Source: Desulfococcus sp. 4484_241
GTDB taxonomy: Bacteria; Desulfobacterota; Desulfobacteria; Desulfobacterales; Desulfosudaceae
Length of the DNA stretch: 64,000 nt
Direction: 5' to 3'
Assembly: GCA_002085115.1 (NCBI GenBank)
Contig: MZGQ01000019.1
Location: 17,191-81,190, forward strand
The notes under the pieces were generated by a model that worked only from the letters and a program-made list of their open reading frames with translations, was not told the DNA's origin and searched no databases. This document shows, one piece after another, positions 10,916-21,518 of the stretch. The first letter of the stretch is position 1; each line of letters opens with the position of its first letter. The position numbers and the translations under genes are program-made.

Positions 10916-11575
10916 TTATACCTTCTCTGCAAGCCGCCGGAGCGTTTCTATTGTGGCCTTGTAGTCACTGCTTCCAAAAACAGCAGACCCTGCCACGAAA
11001 ACATCCGCGCCTGCCGCTGACACACTTTCAACGGTTTTTGCATTCACTCCGCCATCCACCTGTATCAGGGTGTCAAGGCCTCTTTCCCTGATGGCCTGTT
11101 TCAGTCTCCTAACCTTGTCAAGGGTGTTCGTGATGAAACGCTGCCCCCCGAACCCCGGGTTTACGCTCATCACCACCACAAGGTCAAGCTCTTCCAAAAC
11201 CCACTCAAGAGCATCCAGCGGGGTTGAAGGATTTAAAGCAACACCGGCTTTTGCCCCGAGGTCTTTTATCAACTGCACCGTACGGTTCAGATGCACGCAC
11301 GCCTCGGCATGAACCGCCACAAAATCGGCTCCTGCCTTAACAAAATCCTCAACATACCTCTCCGGCTCAACTATCATCAAATGAGCATCTATCGGCAGAC
11401 TTGTAACCCGCCTCACCGCACCGGTAACCATAGGACCGATCGTTATGTTGGGGACGAAACGACCGTCCATTACGTCAACATGAACCCAGTCGGCACCGGC
11501 TTCCTCAACAGCCATTACCTCATCGCCAAGTCTTGCAAAATCGGCAGACAGTATCGACGGCGCAATAAGTTTCAT
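10916..11575 (-). CDS. rpe: Ribulose-phosphate 3-epimerase
   Basis: [53 protein letters not shown]. Confidence 0.95.
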   Translation of the reverse strand: MKLIAPSILSADFARLGDEVMAVEEAGADWVHVDVMDGRFVPNITIGPMVTGAVRRVTSLPIDAHLMIVEPERYVEDFVKAGADFVAVHAEACVHLNRTVQLIKDLGAKAGVALNPSTPLDALEWVLEELDLVVVMSVNPGFGGQRFITNTLDKVRRLKQAIRERGLDTLIQVDGGVNAKTVESVSAAGADVFVAGSAVFGSSDYKATIETLRRLAEKV

Positions 11576-11611
11576 ATTCAGACCCCTTAAAATGCGGCAG
11601 GGCCGCGTCTG

Positions 11612-12583
11612 TTACCATCCTTCAAACATCCGGGTCCCGACAAGCTCCCCGTCCTCGTACAGAAAAACCGTTGCATCCATATGGGCAGGGACAGCCACCC
11701 AAAGCTCTGTCCCGGGTTTCATGTATTCATCAACGACATCAAGGGAGCCCCCCATAAAGTTGAGCTTCACATTAATATGCCTGTTTAAAAACCCGTTTGC
11801 AACCCTGTAAGAAAAAAGCCTGACACCGCTATCCTGGCGAAGGATTCTGTCGATGCTTCCTTTCCTGCTGCGGTTTACCGTGAGGTCGACCCTGCTGCCT
11901 TCCACAGCCATGCAGCCAGGGCATGGCTGCTGCTCCGTAACCGTGTTTGCCAACGCCCCGTCCGTTGGCTTGTACCGTATCTTACCGGGCAACAGGCCAA
12001 GTCCATCCATCAGGGAAACGGCATCCTCAATTGTCATGCCACGCATATCAGGCATCACGTATGCAACGGGCCTTTTCCCAAGACTGACCAGCAGATCCAC
12101 CTGGCCGTCCCTTGCCACCATCCTCCCGGGGCGAGGATACTGCGCCACCACGGACCGGTTCTCATATTTATCCGAATATGTCTGTGACACGACACCCTGT
12201 GCAAGGCCGTTCTCCTCCAGCACCATACCAGCCTGCTCTATGGTCATGCCACGTATATCGGGCATCAGGATCTCCTCCTTGCCCTTTGAAATCACTATCT
12301 CAATATTTCTGCCCTTCTTTATACGCCCGCCCGGCTCAGGATGCTGCCAGATGACATGATGTTTGGGCACGGTCGGGCTGTATTCCGAGCCATCAACCTT
12401 GCAGCCAAGCCCAAGGTCCGTAAGCAGCTCCAGGCCGTCGGCCACATTTTGCCCCACTATGTCAGGAACAACAACCGTCTCTTCCGATCCCACCAAAAAC
12501 ACAAAAGTAAGGTAGACAGTAATGCCGGCTACAACGGTAACCAGTAAAAACAGCGCAAAGAGTCTTATGATTTTTTTAACCAT
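11612..12583 (-). CDS. PASTA-domain protein with N-terminal transmembrane anchor
   Basis: Three PASTA-like repeats (VPDIVGQNVADGLELL, MPDIRGMTIEQAGMVLEENGL, MPDMRGMTIEDAVSLMDGLGL); no kinase domain. Confidence 0.85.
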   Translation of the reverse strand: MVKKIIRLFALFLLVTVVAGITVYLTFVFLVGSEETVVVPDIVGQNVADGLELLTDLGLGCKVDGSEYSPTVPKHHVIWQHPEPGGRIKKGRNIEIVISKGKEEILMPDIRGMTIEQAGMVLEENGLAQGVVSQTYSDKYENRSVVAQYPRPGRMVARDGQVDLLVSLGKRPVAYVMPDMRGMTIEDAVSLMDGLGLLPGKIRYKPTDGALANTVTEQQPCPGCMAVEGSRVDLTVNRSRKGSIDRILRQDSGVRLFSYRVANGFLNRHINVKLNFMGGSLDVVDEYMKPGTELWVAVPAHMDATVFLYEDGELVGTRMFEGW

Positions 12584-13937
12584 CGGTCCTCTTCAAACGT
12601 GCCGCGAAAAAACCGTCAAGTTTATGTTCAAATGGCAATGTTTTAAAAAAACCGTTCTTATCGATAAACCCTGACACCTCAGCGGGAATAAGGGCTTTGT
12701 TGCCTTCTATATCAAACTCCCTGTGATTGTTCAAAAACGCACGTACAACTTCCTCGCACTCCTCGGGTTCTATGCTGCACACGGAATAGACCAGCACCCC
12801 TCCCCTCCTGACCATGCCGGCGAGGTTGTCAAGAATGGACAGCTGATCCATTGCGAAACGGCGCAAATTCTGGGCGGAAAGCCTCCACTTGGTATCCGGG
12901 TTTCGCCGTATAACCCCGGACCCTGAACAGGGGCAGTCGGCAAGAACCCTGTCAAACAAGCCCTCATTCTTTAAAACCGTTGAGGAAAGCAGATCTGACT
13001 TCAAAGTCCTTGTGTTTATGACACCCAGCCGCTCCATTTCAAACCGGAGTTTTTCCAGTTTCCGCCCGTCCCTGTCAACCGCAACGATCTCCCCTGTATT
13101 CTCCATGAGCTGGGCCATGTGGCCTGTTTTGCCGCCAAGCCCGGCGCAGGCATCCAGCACCCTCTCGCCGGGTCTTGGATCGGTAAGACGGCATATCATC
13201 TGGGCGGCCTCGTCCTGGACATGAAACCATCCACGCCCAAAAGCGGTCAATTCATGCACGGGAACAGATGGTGAAAAAAAGGAAAACGCGTTTTCAAGAC
13301 GACCCGAGCGTTCTATACGGCCCACTTCAGGAATCAGCGAGTCGGCCAACGTGTCAGGAACGGTCTTCAGGGTATTTACCCGTACCGTTATCGGCGGAAT
13401 GCTGTTCATTACGTCACACATCCTGCCGGTGTTTTCCAGCCCGAAACGTTCGATCCACCGCCTGAGAATCCAGCAAGGGAAAGATTTTGCAACAGACATC
13501 CCTTTTACGGGGTCCCCGGCCATATCGGATAAATCGGGCTGGCCCGGCATCCTTGCTATGCTTCGCAGCACGCCATTGACAAACCCGGAAAAACGTGGAT
13601 GGGAACGCTTCTTGGCCAGCTCTACAGACGCATTTACAGCGGCAAAAGCGGGTATCCTGTCCAAAAACCGCAACTGGAAAACGCCAAGCCTGAGGATATT
13701 CAAGATATCGGTATCCATGCGGTCTGGAGGCGTGCGGGAAAAATGGGCTATTATCCAGTCGATGGTATTTCGCCGGCGGAGCACGCCGTAAACAAGGGTT
13801 GTTACAAGCGCCCTGTCCCTTTTTTCCCGCAACCGGGCCGAACCCAGAATATCATCGACAAGAGTATCAAGTGTAAAAGACCCCTTTTCAAGGGAGCTTA
13901 ATATATCTAAAGCCGTTGCACGCGGATCGGGTTTCAT
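12576..13937 (-). CDS. rsmB: 16S rRNA (cytosine-C5) methyltransferase RsmB
   Basis: N-terminal NusB-like region, DACAGLGGKTGHMAQ, DCPCSGSGVIRRNPDTKWR, YSVCSIEPEE. Confidence 0.93.
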   Translation of the reverse strand: MKPDPRATALDILSSLEKGSFTLDTLVDDILGSARLREKRDRALVTTLVYGVLRRRNTIDWIIAHFSRTPPDRMDTDILNILRLGVFQLRFLDRIPAFAAVNASVELAKKRSHPRFSGFVNGVLRSIARMPGQPDLSDMAGDPVKGMSVAKSFPCWILRRWIERFGLENTGRMCDVMNSIPPITVRVNTLKTVPDTLADSLIPEVGRIERSGRLENAFSFFSPSVPVHELTAFGRGWFHVQDEAAQMICRLTDPRPGERVLDACAGLGGKTGHMAQLMENTGEIVAVDRDGRKLEKLRFEMERLGVINTRTLKSDLLSSTVLKNEGLFDRVLADCPCSGSGVIRRNPDTKWRLSAQNLRRFAMDQLSILDNLAGMVRRGGVLVYSVCSIEPEECEEVVRAFLNNHREFDIEGNKALIPAEVSGFIDKNGFFKTLPFEHKLDGFFAARLKRTDG

Positions 13938-13979
13938 TGGATATAGATTGAAATCCTGTATGTGACGGGACCGGATGGT

Positions 13980-14921
13980 TTATGAAAACACGGCTCCCTC
14001 TGGAATAGTATGCCCCCTCAAAAAATCCTCTATGGGTAGCGGCTTTGCGGACTCCGCCTGAATACGCTTTATTGATACGCCGCCTTCGGAAGCTGCTACA
14101 ACAAGCTCTCCCGGGAAAGCGCCCACAACAGTTCCGGGCCGGCTTGTCTTTGCCAGGGAGACAGGCTCGACCTCGAGAAGCCTGTAACGCCTGCCGTCCA
14201 GGAATGTATAGGCTCCCGGCCAGGGAGTCATTCCGTTTACAAACCTCCTCAGCTTTACTGCCGGCTGGTTCCAGTCGATTTTACCATGTTCCTTTTTCAG
14301 AAGCGGAGCAAATGTGGCTTTTGAATGATCCTGGGGGACCGCGTTGACCGTGTCATGCTCTATAAGCTCAAGAGTTCTCAACAGCAGGTCGGCTCCACGG
14401 AGGGCAAGCCTGTCATGCAGGTCTGCTGCAGTATCTGTCTCCGATATGGGCTCAGTGTATGAAAGGATGATATCCCCGGAGTCCATGCCCTCGTCCATGA
14501 AAATACTGGTAACGCCGGTTTCCTTTTCCATGTTTACAATGGCCCACTGGATCGGCGACGGGCCTCTGTACTTGGGTAAAAGCGAGGGATGTATGTTAAC
14601 GGCGCCGCGTTTGGGGATCGAGAGAATCCGGCCGGGCAGAATAAGTCCGTAAGCAACTACGACAAAAAGATCCGGGGCCGTCGACGCAAGCGTTTTGGCA
14701 ACCGTTTCATCCTTAAACGAAACAGGCTGAATGACATCAAGCCCCATCTCAACAGCCGCCTGCTTGACAGCTCCGGGGAGGACCTTTCTGCCACGTCCCT
14801 TTGGCCGGTCAGGCTGAGCCACGACCAGGGACAGTTCATGCCTGCTGTTATGCAACACCTTGAGGCACGGCACGGCAAACTCAGGCGTTCCCATGAATAC
14901 TATTCTCAGGGTTTCGGGCAT
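13980..14921 (-). CDS. fmt: Methionyl-tRNA formyltransferase
   Basis: RIVFMGTPEFAVPCLKVL, NIHPSLLPKYRGPSPIQWAI. Confidence 0.95.
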   Translation of the reverse strand: MPETLRIVFMGTPEFAVPCLKVLHNSRHELSLVVAQPDRPKGRGRKVLPGAVKQAAVEMGLDVIQPVSFKDETVAKTLASTAPDLFVVVAYGLILPGRILSIPKRGAVNIHPSLLPKYRGPSPIQWAIVNMEKETGVTSIFMDEGMDSGDIILSYTEPISETDTAADLHDRLALRGADLLLRTLELIEHDTVNAVPQDHSKATFAPLLKKEHGKIDWNQPAVKLRRFVNGMTPWPGAYTFLDGRRYRLLEVEPVSLAKTSRPGTVVGAFPGELVVAASEGGVSIKRIQAESAKPLPIEDFLRGHTIPEGAVFS

Positions 14922-15424
14922 TGTCTTATCTTTTTCAGCACCTTTCTTTTGTAAAGCTCTTTTTTAAGCCGGCTGATCCTGTCCAGGATCAACACTCCAT
15001 CCAGGTGGTCAATCTCATGCTGCAGCACGACAGCCTCAAGCCCGTCCGCCTCTATGACAACGGGTTGGCCTTCACGGTCCAATCCCTCCACCCTGACCCA
15101 TTCGGCACGCTTTATGTCGGCCCGCAACCCAGGGACACTCAGGCATCCCTCTTTTTCTGAGACACGCTCTCCCCTCAACTCAACCAGTTCAGGGTTTATG
15201 ATGGTCTTAAACTGCTTCTTCTCGCGCTCCTCGGAAATGTCATAAACTATTACCCGCCTGTCATCATTTACCTGAACAGAGGCAAGGCCAACACCCTGCC
15301 TGGCATACATGGTCTCGCCCATATCATCGATAAACCTGTTCAGCTCGGAATCGATCCTGTCGACAGGTCTGGCCCCTCTTTTTAAAATATCTGCCGGGTA
15401 TGTCACAATCTCTAAAACAGACAT
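14906..15424 (-). CDS. def: Peptide deformylase
   Basis: GVGLASVQV, EGCLSVPG, LQHEIDHLDGVL. Confidence 0.95.
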   Translation of the reverse strand: MSVLEIVTYPADILKRGARPVDRIDSELNRFIDDMGETMYARQGVGLASVQVNDDRRVIVYDISEEREKKQFKTIINPELVELRGERVSEKEGCLSVPGLRADIKRAEWVRVEGLDREGQPVVIEADGLEAVVLQHEIDHLDGVLILDRISRLKKELYKRKVLKKIRQCPKP

Positions 15425-15534
15425 AATTTCTTGACCCTGGTTGAAAAATTAAACTCTTATAAACATAAATATCTGCTTCACACACAGCTGTTATGACCAA
15501 ACCGGTCATATCATGCAATGCACAGCGATAAAGG

Positions 15535-16473
15535 CTATATAAAAACAATTTTTCTTGCTATTGCCACATCGTTTGCTATTCCGGCCTTTAGTTCTTCTAT
15601 TGTTTCAAACCGCTTTTCATCCCGCAGCCGTTTTATGAAGTTGACCCTTATAAAGCGGCCTCCAAGGTCACCTTCAAAATCCAGGATATGCACTTCCACC
15701 GTAAACTGGTGATCCTCGAACGTGGGGCTGAAACCGATATTGGCCACCCCCTTATAAATATTCGAGCCGTATTCAACACTTACCGCGTAAACCCCGATGC
15801 CGGGGCACAGCTCGTTTTTCAACTCCATATTCGCAGTAGGAAATCCAAGGATTTTTGCACCGCGTCCACGGCCAGGCACCACGGTCCCGCAAACCTGGTA
15901 TGGCCGTCCCAACAGTTCGGCGGCCGTCTCAACATCCCCCTCCATAACCTTTTCACGTATCACGGTACTGCTTATGCGCCGATTCTCCATGCCCGGGACA
16001 ACAACCCACTTTTCGCACAAAACCTCGAAACCCGCGTCTCCGGCATGTCTTTTCAAAAAATCCACGTCCCCTTCCCTGTTTCTGCCAAAAGCGTAATCAC
16101 CCCCAACCACGATGGCCTTCATACCGATTCTCTTTATCAGGATATCTTCAAGAAAGGTTTTTGCGTCAAGCTTTGCCAAACCGGGGGTAAAGGCCAGGCA
16201 GACAAGGGCATCCATTCCGGCTGAAGATATGAGCTCGACCTTTCTCTCATAAACGGTAATACGGGGCAACGGAGGCAGGTCGGGCCTGAGAACGCTGACA
16301 GGATGTGGCTCAAACGTCACCGCCACGGAAGTTCCGCCTATTTCCCGCGCTTTTTCGCGTACCCTGGCAAAAAGCGCCTGGTGCCCCTTGTGAACTCCAT
16401 CGAAGTTGCCTATTGTTACCACAGCATTTTTAAAAGGTTCGTTAAGCTTTTCAATATCCTCGACAACCCTCAT
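15535..16473 (-). CDS. ribF: Bifunctional riboflavin kinase/FAD synthetase
   Basis: TIGNFDGVHKGHQALF, GGDYAFGRNREGDVDFL, GRPYQVCGTVVPGRGRGAKILGFPTAN. Confidence 0.94.
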   Translation of the reverse strand: MRVVEDIEKLNEPFKNAVVTIGNFDGVHKGHQALFARVREKAREIGGTSVAVTFEPHPVSVLRPDLPPLPRITVYERKVELISSAGMDALVCLAFTPGLAKLDAKTFLEDILIKRIGMKAIVVGGDYAFGRNREGDVDFLKRHAGDAGFEVLCEKWVVVPGMENRRISSTVIREKVMEGDVETAAELLGRPYQVCGTVVPGRGRGAKILGFPTANMELKNELCPGIGVYAVSVEYGSNIYKGVANIGFSPTFEDHQFTVEVHILDFEGDLGGRFIRVNFIKRLRDEKRFETIEELKAGIANDVAIARKIVFI

Positions 16474-16603
16474 GAAACTTATCCTTTCGGTCCGCAAACC
16501 GGGTATCGATTTTGCTTGACACTTATATTAACCTTATATATATAGAAGTTTTTCACAGCGGGCGCAACGATTATATTCGCTTGGGCGCGCAAACGGTAAA
16601 AGT

Positions 16604-16690
16604 GCCGAAGTGGCGGAATTGGTAGACGCGCTAGGTTCAGGGTCTAGTGGGAGTCCTCCCGTGGGAGTTCAAGTCTCCCCTTCGGCACCA
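16604..16690 (+). tRNA. tRNA-Leu (anticodon CAG)
   Basis: Class II tRNA: acceptor GCCGAAG/CTTCGGC, anticodon loop TTCAGGG in stem CTAGG/TCTAG, long variable arm, encoded CCA. Confidence 0.95.
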
Positions 16691-16786
16691 GGTTATCCCT
16701 GTCTGAAAGATTTTCCATCTGGTGCCCGCCATCTGCTATACACGGCAGGGTTTTGATCTTTTGCTGCTTTTATGTGAAATCCCGGG

Positions 16787-17353
16787 TTAAATTATTGCGC
16801 TTTCTCTGTCTATAAGATCAGAGGGGGCGTGGGAGTCTGTGTTTATTACCATACCGGCGCCGTACTTTGCGGCAAGCTTTGCAACATGACCATTGGCAAG
16901 GCTGTGGCCGGCGCGTGCCGATATCTCAAGGAGCACGTTACGCGACCTGGCGGCTTTAACCTCATCCTCGTTTATAAGTCCGGGATGCGCCAGGATATCC
17001 GCCCCTGCTTCTATTGCAGCCATGTTTGTTCCTGCAGCTACAGGTTCGGCCAGTGTTTCGCCGTGTACGATAACGATTTTTGCGCCAAGGGAACGCGCCT
17101 TCTCAACAGTTCCGGCAATAAGCGGCACCGGCACATGAGTTATCTCTATGCCGGGAACAATTTTTATCTTTAAAACACTGTTTAACTCGTCCGCGACATT
17201 GGCAATCCTTGGAACGATAAAGTCTATATTGGAAGAATCGCCATGATCCGTAATCGCCAGGGCCTTCAGCCCCTTATGCTCCGCCCTTCTTGCAAGCTCG
17301 GAGGGGATCAGTACGCCGTCACTGAAAATCGAATGGGTGTGCAGATCTATCAT
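16787..17353 (-). CDS. PHP-domain phosphoesterase (histidinol-phosphatase-like)
   Basis: MIDLHTHSIFSDGVLIPSE, AITDHGDSSN, HGETLAEPV, ILAHPG, NTDSHAPSDL. Confidence 0.88.
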   Translation of the reverse strand: MIDLHTHSIFSDGVLIPSELARRAEHKGLKALAITDHGDSSNIDFIVPRIANVADELNSVLKIKIVPGIEITHVPVPLIAGTVEKARSLGAKIVIVHGETLAEPVAAGTNMAAIEAGADILAHPGLINEDEVKAARSRNVLLEISARAGHSLANGHVAKLAAKYGAGMVINTDSHAPSDLIDRESAII

Positions 17354-17357
17354 TGTT

Positions 17358-17864
17358 TTACACCTTGTATTTTCCAAAATCCTCGGGGGAAAGGCTCGCA
17401 AGGTACTCGGCCCACTTCTTGCCTTCCTCACTCTCATCTTTTATCTCGTAGTCGGTCTGCCCGCTGCTGCCGGCCTTGAGGGCGGCAATTACCTTATGAT
17501 CGACAAACACCGGTGCATTGAACCTGACTGAAATGGCTATGGCGTCGCTTGGCCTTGAGTCTATGGAAAACTCCTCTTGTCCCGAGGAAAAATATATCCT
17601 TGCGAAAAAGGTGTTATCCCTAAGGTCACACACCTCGACACGCTCTACATCAACCTTCATCATGGTGATGAAATTCTTAAACAGGTCATGGGTCATGGGC
17701 CGCTCGAATTGAACCGACTGAAGGGCGGAAGCTATGGAAGCAGCCTCGAGCAGGCCTATCCATATGGGTATTGTCTCGTTGGTATCAATGGTTTTCAATA
17801 CAATAATCGGGGATTTGTTGTCCTGGTCAAGGGCCAGGCCAAGAATATCAACCTTATGCAGCAT
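17358..17864 (-). CDS. Bifunctional nuclease (BFN/DUF151) domain protein
   Basis: LPIWIGLLEAASI-type motif (IPIWIGLLEAASIASAL), SIDSRPSDAIAISVRF; downstream of miaB. Confidence 0.87.
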   Translation of the reverse strand: MLHKVDILGLALDQDNKSPIIVLKTIDTNETIPIWIGLLEAASIASALQSVQFERPMTHDLFKNFITMMKVDVERVEVCDLRDNTFFARIYFSSGQEEFSIDSRPSDAIAISVRFNAPVFVDHKVIAALKAGSSGQTDYEIKDESEEGKKWAEYLASLSPEDFGKYKV

Positions 17865-17916
17865 CTGCATCACCTCCCTTAACCGAATATATAGTAAAAC
17901 AGCTAAAAAACAAGCG

Positions 17917-19296
17917 CTAAGCAACAGCGACATTAGCAAAAGCATCAGCAATCGCAACCGCCCTGCCTTTCAGGCTGTGGGCAAGCCCTGCCTCGATCCT
18001 GACCTGTGCCAGGCACCCCGGTCTTACAGCCGCCCCGCCGGGGCAATCACCCGGCACGGTAAAGTTCACCACCCTGTTAGTAGTGTCCCTGCCTGTCCAC
18101 TGTAACGCGGCGCCATTACCGGAACGGCCGCTTTTCCCCTCTACAAGCACCTCGATCACCCTTCCCTCGAACTCAATGTTTTTTCTTCTGCTTATACTGT
18201 TCTGCAGGGAAAGCAAGGTGTTTATCCGCCTGCGTTTTTCATCCTCGTCCACCTTATCGGAAAATTTCGACGCAGGCGCCAGTGGACGGTCGGAATAGAT
18301 AAACGCGAAGATGCTGTCAAACTCCACCTGCCGCACAAGGTCAAGCGTTTGCTGAAAATCCCGTTCAGACTCGCCTGGAAATCCAACGATGATATCACTT
18401 GACAGGGCAATACCTTCCCTCGCACTGCGAAGGGTTTCGAGCTTCTCAAGGTACTCCTCGCGAGTATACTTCCGGTTCATCCTCTCAAGGATTCTGTCTG
18501 AGCCGGACTGAACCGGGAGGTGAATGTGGGAGCAAAGCCTGTCCAGATTCCGAAATGCATCAACAAGCCCGGGCGAAAGGTCCTTTGGGTGTGATGTGGT
18601 AAAACGTATCCGCAAAAGCCCCTCGATCTCATTGACCATGCCCAGCAGCCGCGCAAAGGAACAACCGTTCTTATCCTTGCCGTAACTGTTGACGTTCTGT
18701 CCAAGCAGTGTTACCTCCCTGACACCACGGGCAACAAGAGACCGGATCTCTTCCACTATCCTTGACGGAGGCCGGCTGAATTCCCTGCCCCTGACATACG
18801 GAACCACACAATAGGTACAAAAGTTATCACAGCCCCTCATTATGGTTACAAAATGTGACACGCCGGTCACAGGCCCGGTGATGAGATCAAAATCCCCCCC
18901 GGCTGTCATGTCTGTATCAACAACCGGTCCACCTCCTGCCTCAATCCGGCGAAGATGTACAGGCATCCTCTCCAGGGCTGCCGTTCCCAGCACAATGTCA
19001 ACCTCCGGGAACATACGGATTATCCCCTCCCCCTCCTCCTGTGCCACGCATCCGCTCACACAGATAGTCAGGCCGGGATCGGAACGTTTCCTTGCCGCAA
19101 GCCTTCCGACAAGGCTCATGGCTTTCTGGCGGGCCTTGGCCCTTATGGTGCAGGTGTTCACCACAACAAGATCGGCGTCTCCAGTCTCAGAAGCAGGACT
19201 GTAGCCCAGGGATGAAAGCAGTCCGCATAGTTTTGATGAATCGGACACGTTCATCTGACAGCCGATCGTATGTATGTAGAACCGTTTCATTTTCAT
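17917..19296 (-). CDS. miaB: tRNA-2-methylthio-N6-dimethylallyladenosine synthase MiaB
   Basis: TIGCQMNVSDS, radical-SAM CDNFCTYC, VVPYVRGREFSR, TRAM-type C-terminus. Confidence 0.95.
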   Translation of the reverse strand: MKMKRFYIHTIGCQMNVSDSSKLCGLLSSLGYSPASETGDADLVVVNTCTIRAKARQKAMSLVGRLAARKRSDPGLTICVSGCVAQEEGEGIIRMFPEVDIVLGTAALERMPVHLRRIEAGGGPVVDTDMTAGGDFDLITGPVTGVSHFVTIMRGCDNFCTYCVVPYVRGREFSRPPSRIVEEIRSLVARGVREVTLLGQNVNSYGKDKNGCSFARLLGMVNEIEGLLRIRFTTSHPKDLSPGLVDAFRNLDRLCSHIHLPVQSGSDRILERMNRKYTREEYLEKLETLRSAREGIALSSDIIVGFPGESERDFQQTLDLVRQVEFDSIFAFIYSDRPLAPASKFSDKVDEDEKRRRINTLLSLQNSISRRKNIEFEGRVIEVLVEGKSGRSGNGAALQWTGRDTTNRVVNFTVPGDCPGGAAVRPGCLAQVRIEAGLAHSLKGRAVAIADAFANVAVA

Positions 19297-19355
19297 TGTG
19301 AAAAATAAAACACCAGATACAGCAACCTGTTCCGGAAATGCCGGCGCAACAAAAA

Positions 19356-19793
19356 TTATTTTCCTTTACGCTTTTTAAAAGGGGCACCGTGCATCTCTAT
19401 TTTTGCAATATCCGCAACATCTATTTTTATATCTGCCACCGAGGATGAACCGTAACAGGACATATCCTTCTTTATTGCAAGTGTCACTGTTTTCCCGTCT
19501 GCCAGATCTATCGTTGCAAGCACCTTTCCGGTATCGCCCCTGTTAAACTTTATACTTTTGATCTTATCAAAATCCACCGACGCTTCTGCCATTCCCAGCT
19601 TACCGTAAAAAAAAGTCTTTCCCTCGAATGAAAAATGGTCAAGATCTATCGAAAGACCGGAACGGTCAACCAGTGTGGCCGAATAGTTGCGGCTGGTTTT
19701 GGGAATCTCGACTCCTCCATCCCCCATTGTGCCCATTCCAAGGCACAGAAAAGCAGCCAGCAGTAAAAAAACCAGATATTTTTTATTTACCAT
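19356..19793 (-). CDS. Exported hypothetical protein
   Basis: Signal-peptide-like N-terminus (LVFLLLAAFLCLGMGTMG); no recognisable domain. Confidence 0.6.
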   Translation of the reverse strand: MVNKKYLVFLLLAAFLCLGMGTMGDGGVEIPKTSRNYSATLVDRSGLSIDLDHFSFEGKTFFYGKLGMAEASVDFDKIKSIKFNRGDTGKVLATIDLADGKTVTLAIKKDMSCYGSSSVADIKIDVADIAKIEMHGAPFKKRKGK

Positions 19794-20010
19794 CTTCCCC
19801 GTCTGCCTCCTCTATCATCATACCGGCCTTAAGATCGTTTAAAACTTCATCGACTTCATCCTCACAACCAGGAGCGATACAAAGCATAACATCACCCCGG
19901 GCGGCGTCAAGGGTTGTCAAAACGGCGATCCCGTCATATCCTTCAAGCACAAACCGAACAAAGGCTATCCCCGACCTGTCAACCCTCAAGTAGCGACGCG
20001 TGGTCTCCAT
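19783..20010 (-). CDS. DUF4911-like small protein
   Basis: YLRVDRSGIAFVRFVLEGYDGIAVLTTLDAARGDVMLCIAPGCEDEVDEVLNDLK. Confidence 0.7.
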   Translation of the reverse strand: METTRRYLRVDRSGIAFVRFVLEGYDGIAVLTTLDAARGDVMLCIAPGCEDEVDEVLNDLKAGMMIEEADGEDGK

Positions 20011-20013
20011 GTT

Positions 20014-20577
20014 TTACTGTTTCACCCGTTCCACGTAACTCTTGGTGCGTGTATCTATCTTCAAGACGTCTCCGGCCTCTATGAATGGCGGGACCTGCAA
20101 AACATAACCGGTTTCCACGGTTACGGGCTTGCTGCTGCCTGACGCAGTATCACCTTTGACCCACGGATCAGCCTCGACAACCTTAAGCTCCACGAAGTTT
20201 GGCAAAGACACTCCAATGGGCCTGTCATCAAAAAACAGTACGTCACAGACCGTGTTTTCCTTTAACAGATCAACAGCGTCACCAACCTGCTGTTCAGGGA
20301 CAAAGACCTGCTCATAATTTGAGGAGTCCATGAAACAGTAGCCATCACCGTCACAATAGAGGTACTCCATCTTGCGCTCCTCGAGGTTCGCCTCGTTTAT
20401 CTTGTCACCGCTCCTGTAAGTGTGGTCAAACTGCGCCCCGGTTATCATGTTTTTCAACTTGCACTTGTAAAGGGCCTGCCCCTTTCCCGGTTTTACAAAC
20501 TCAAATTCCACCACGACATGAGGATCACCGTCAATTTCAACCTTAAGACCTTTCCTTAAATCACACGCTTCATACAT
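20014..20577 (-). CDS. efp: Elongation factor P
   Basis: FVKPGKGQALYKCKLKNMITG, YCDGDGYCFMDSSNYEQ, C-terminal PPFIEAGDVLKIDTRTKSYVERV. Confidence 0.95.
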   Translation of the reverse strand: MYEACDLRKGLKVEIDGDPHVVVEFEFVKPGKGQALYKCKLKNMITGAQFDHTYRSGDKINEANLEERKMEYLYCDGDGYCFMDSSNYEQVFVPEQQVGDAVDLLKENTVCDVLFFDDRPIGVSLPNFVELKVVEADPWVKGDTASGSSKPVTVETGYVLQVPPFIEAGDVLKIDTRTKSYVERVKQ

Positions 20578-20735
20578 CAGTTACTCTCCAAGATGGTTAT
20601 ATTTTTTACCTTTATCTTTGAACTGCAATTATACTCAAATCATCACATACGTGCCAGCTCTAATATTTATCATGGTTCCGGGAACCAAAAGCGCTTATAA
20701 AAAAGCCGCATGGCAAAAAGACAGCCGGCATTTCA

Positions 20736-21518
20736 TCAAACCGCCCCGGCATCAGGCCGCAAACCGCTCAGAGCCGCCTCTGCCCGCCTTGCCTCCTTGA
20801 CAAAACGTTCCACCAGGTCAAAATCCTTTTTAAACCTTACCGGTCGGCCCTTGTTATCACGAGCATTTGTCAGGGTGCAACTGTCAACGCCGGCCGGCCT
20901 TGTATGCATGATACCGTCATACACATTTTCAGGCGACATGCCGCCAGCCAGGATAACAGGAACTTTCGCACGTTCAACCAGCTTTGCTGCAATATCCCAG
21001 TTTGAGGTCACTCCTGTTATGCCGATAAAACCTTCAACCGGGCGTTCATCCTCTGCCGGAAGCTCGGTGTCTGTTAAAAACCAGTCGCAAAGCGGCTCAA
21101 GCACCGGTAGTGCTGAAAAAAGCTCCTCCCCTTCATCATCTCCTGACGGGCCGACCGGGACAGAACGCATGCTGTCTATCTCGGGAAACCGCTGTTTTAC
21201 AATCCTTTGGACCGAAAGTATCCTGTCAAGCTCCTTGCGCCGCTCCCGCCCCAAAGGAAGGCGTTCACAAAAATGGATAATATCGGGCTGGTAAAAATCC
21301 AGCATCCGTGAGATCGTGTCAGCATCACAGAACAGCGGTATGATGCTGCTCTTTGCGCCTGCATCAGCAACCACCCGCACAACATCTTTCAATGCCGGCT
21401 GCTTCCATCTTTCCGGGTCAAGCACAACAGTTCCGACATGGTCAACACCAAGCTCAACTGCCTTCTCGGCTTCGCGTGGCTCCTGTATCTCGTAAATCTG
21501 CACAATCACCTTATTCAT
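20736..21518 (-). CDS. Phosphoribosylanthranilate-isomerase-like TIM-barrel protein lacking the canonical N-terminal KICG cysteine
   Basis: TrpF-like layout with VILAGGMSPENV and FIGITGVTSNWDIAAK, but N-terminus is VIVQIYEIQ. Confidence 0.65.
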   Translation of the reverse strand: MNKVIVQIYEIQEPREAEKAVELGVDHVGTVVLDPERWKQPALKDVVRVVADAGAKSSIIPLFCDADTISRMLDFYQPDIIHFCERLPLGRERRKELDRILSVQRIVKQRFPEIDSMRSVPVGPSGDDEGEELFSALPVLEPLCDWFLTDTELPAEDERPVEGFIGITGVTSNWDIAAKLVERAKVPVILAGGMSPENVYDGIMHTRPAGVDSCTLTNARDNKGRPVRFKKDFDLVERFVKEARRAEAALSGLRPDAGAV

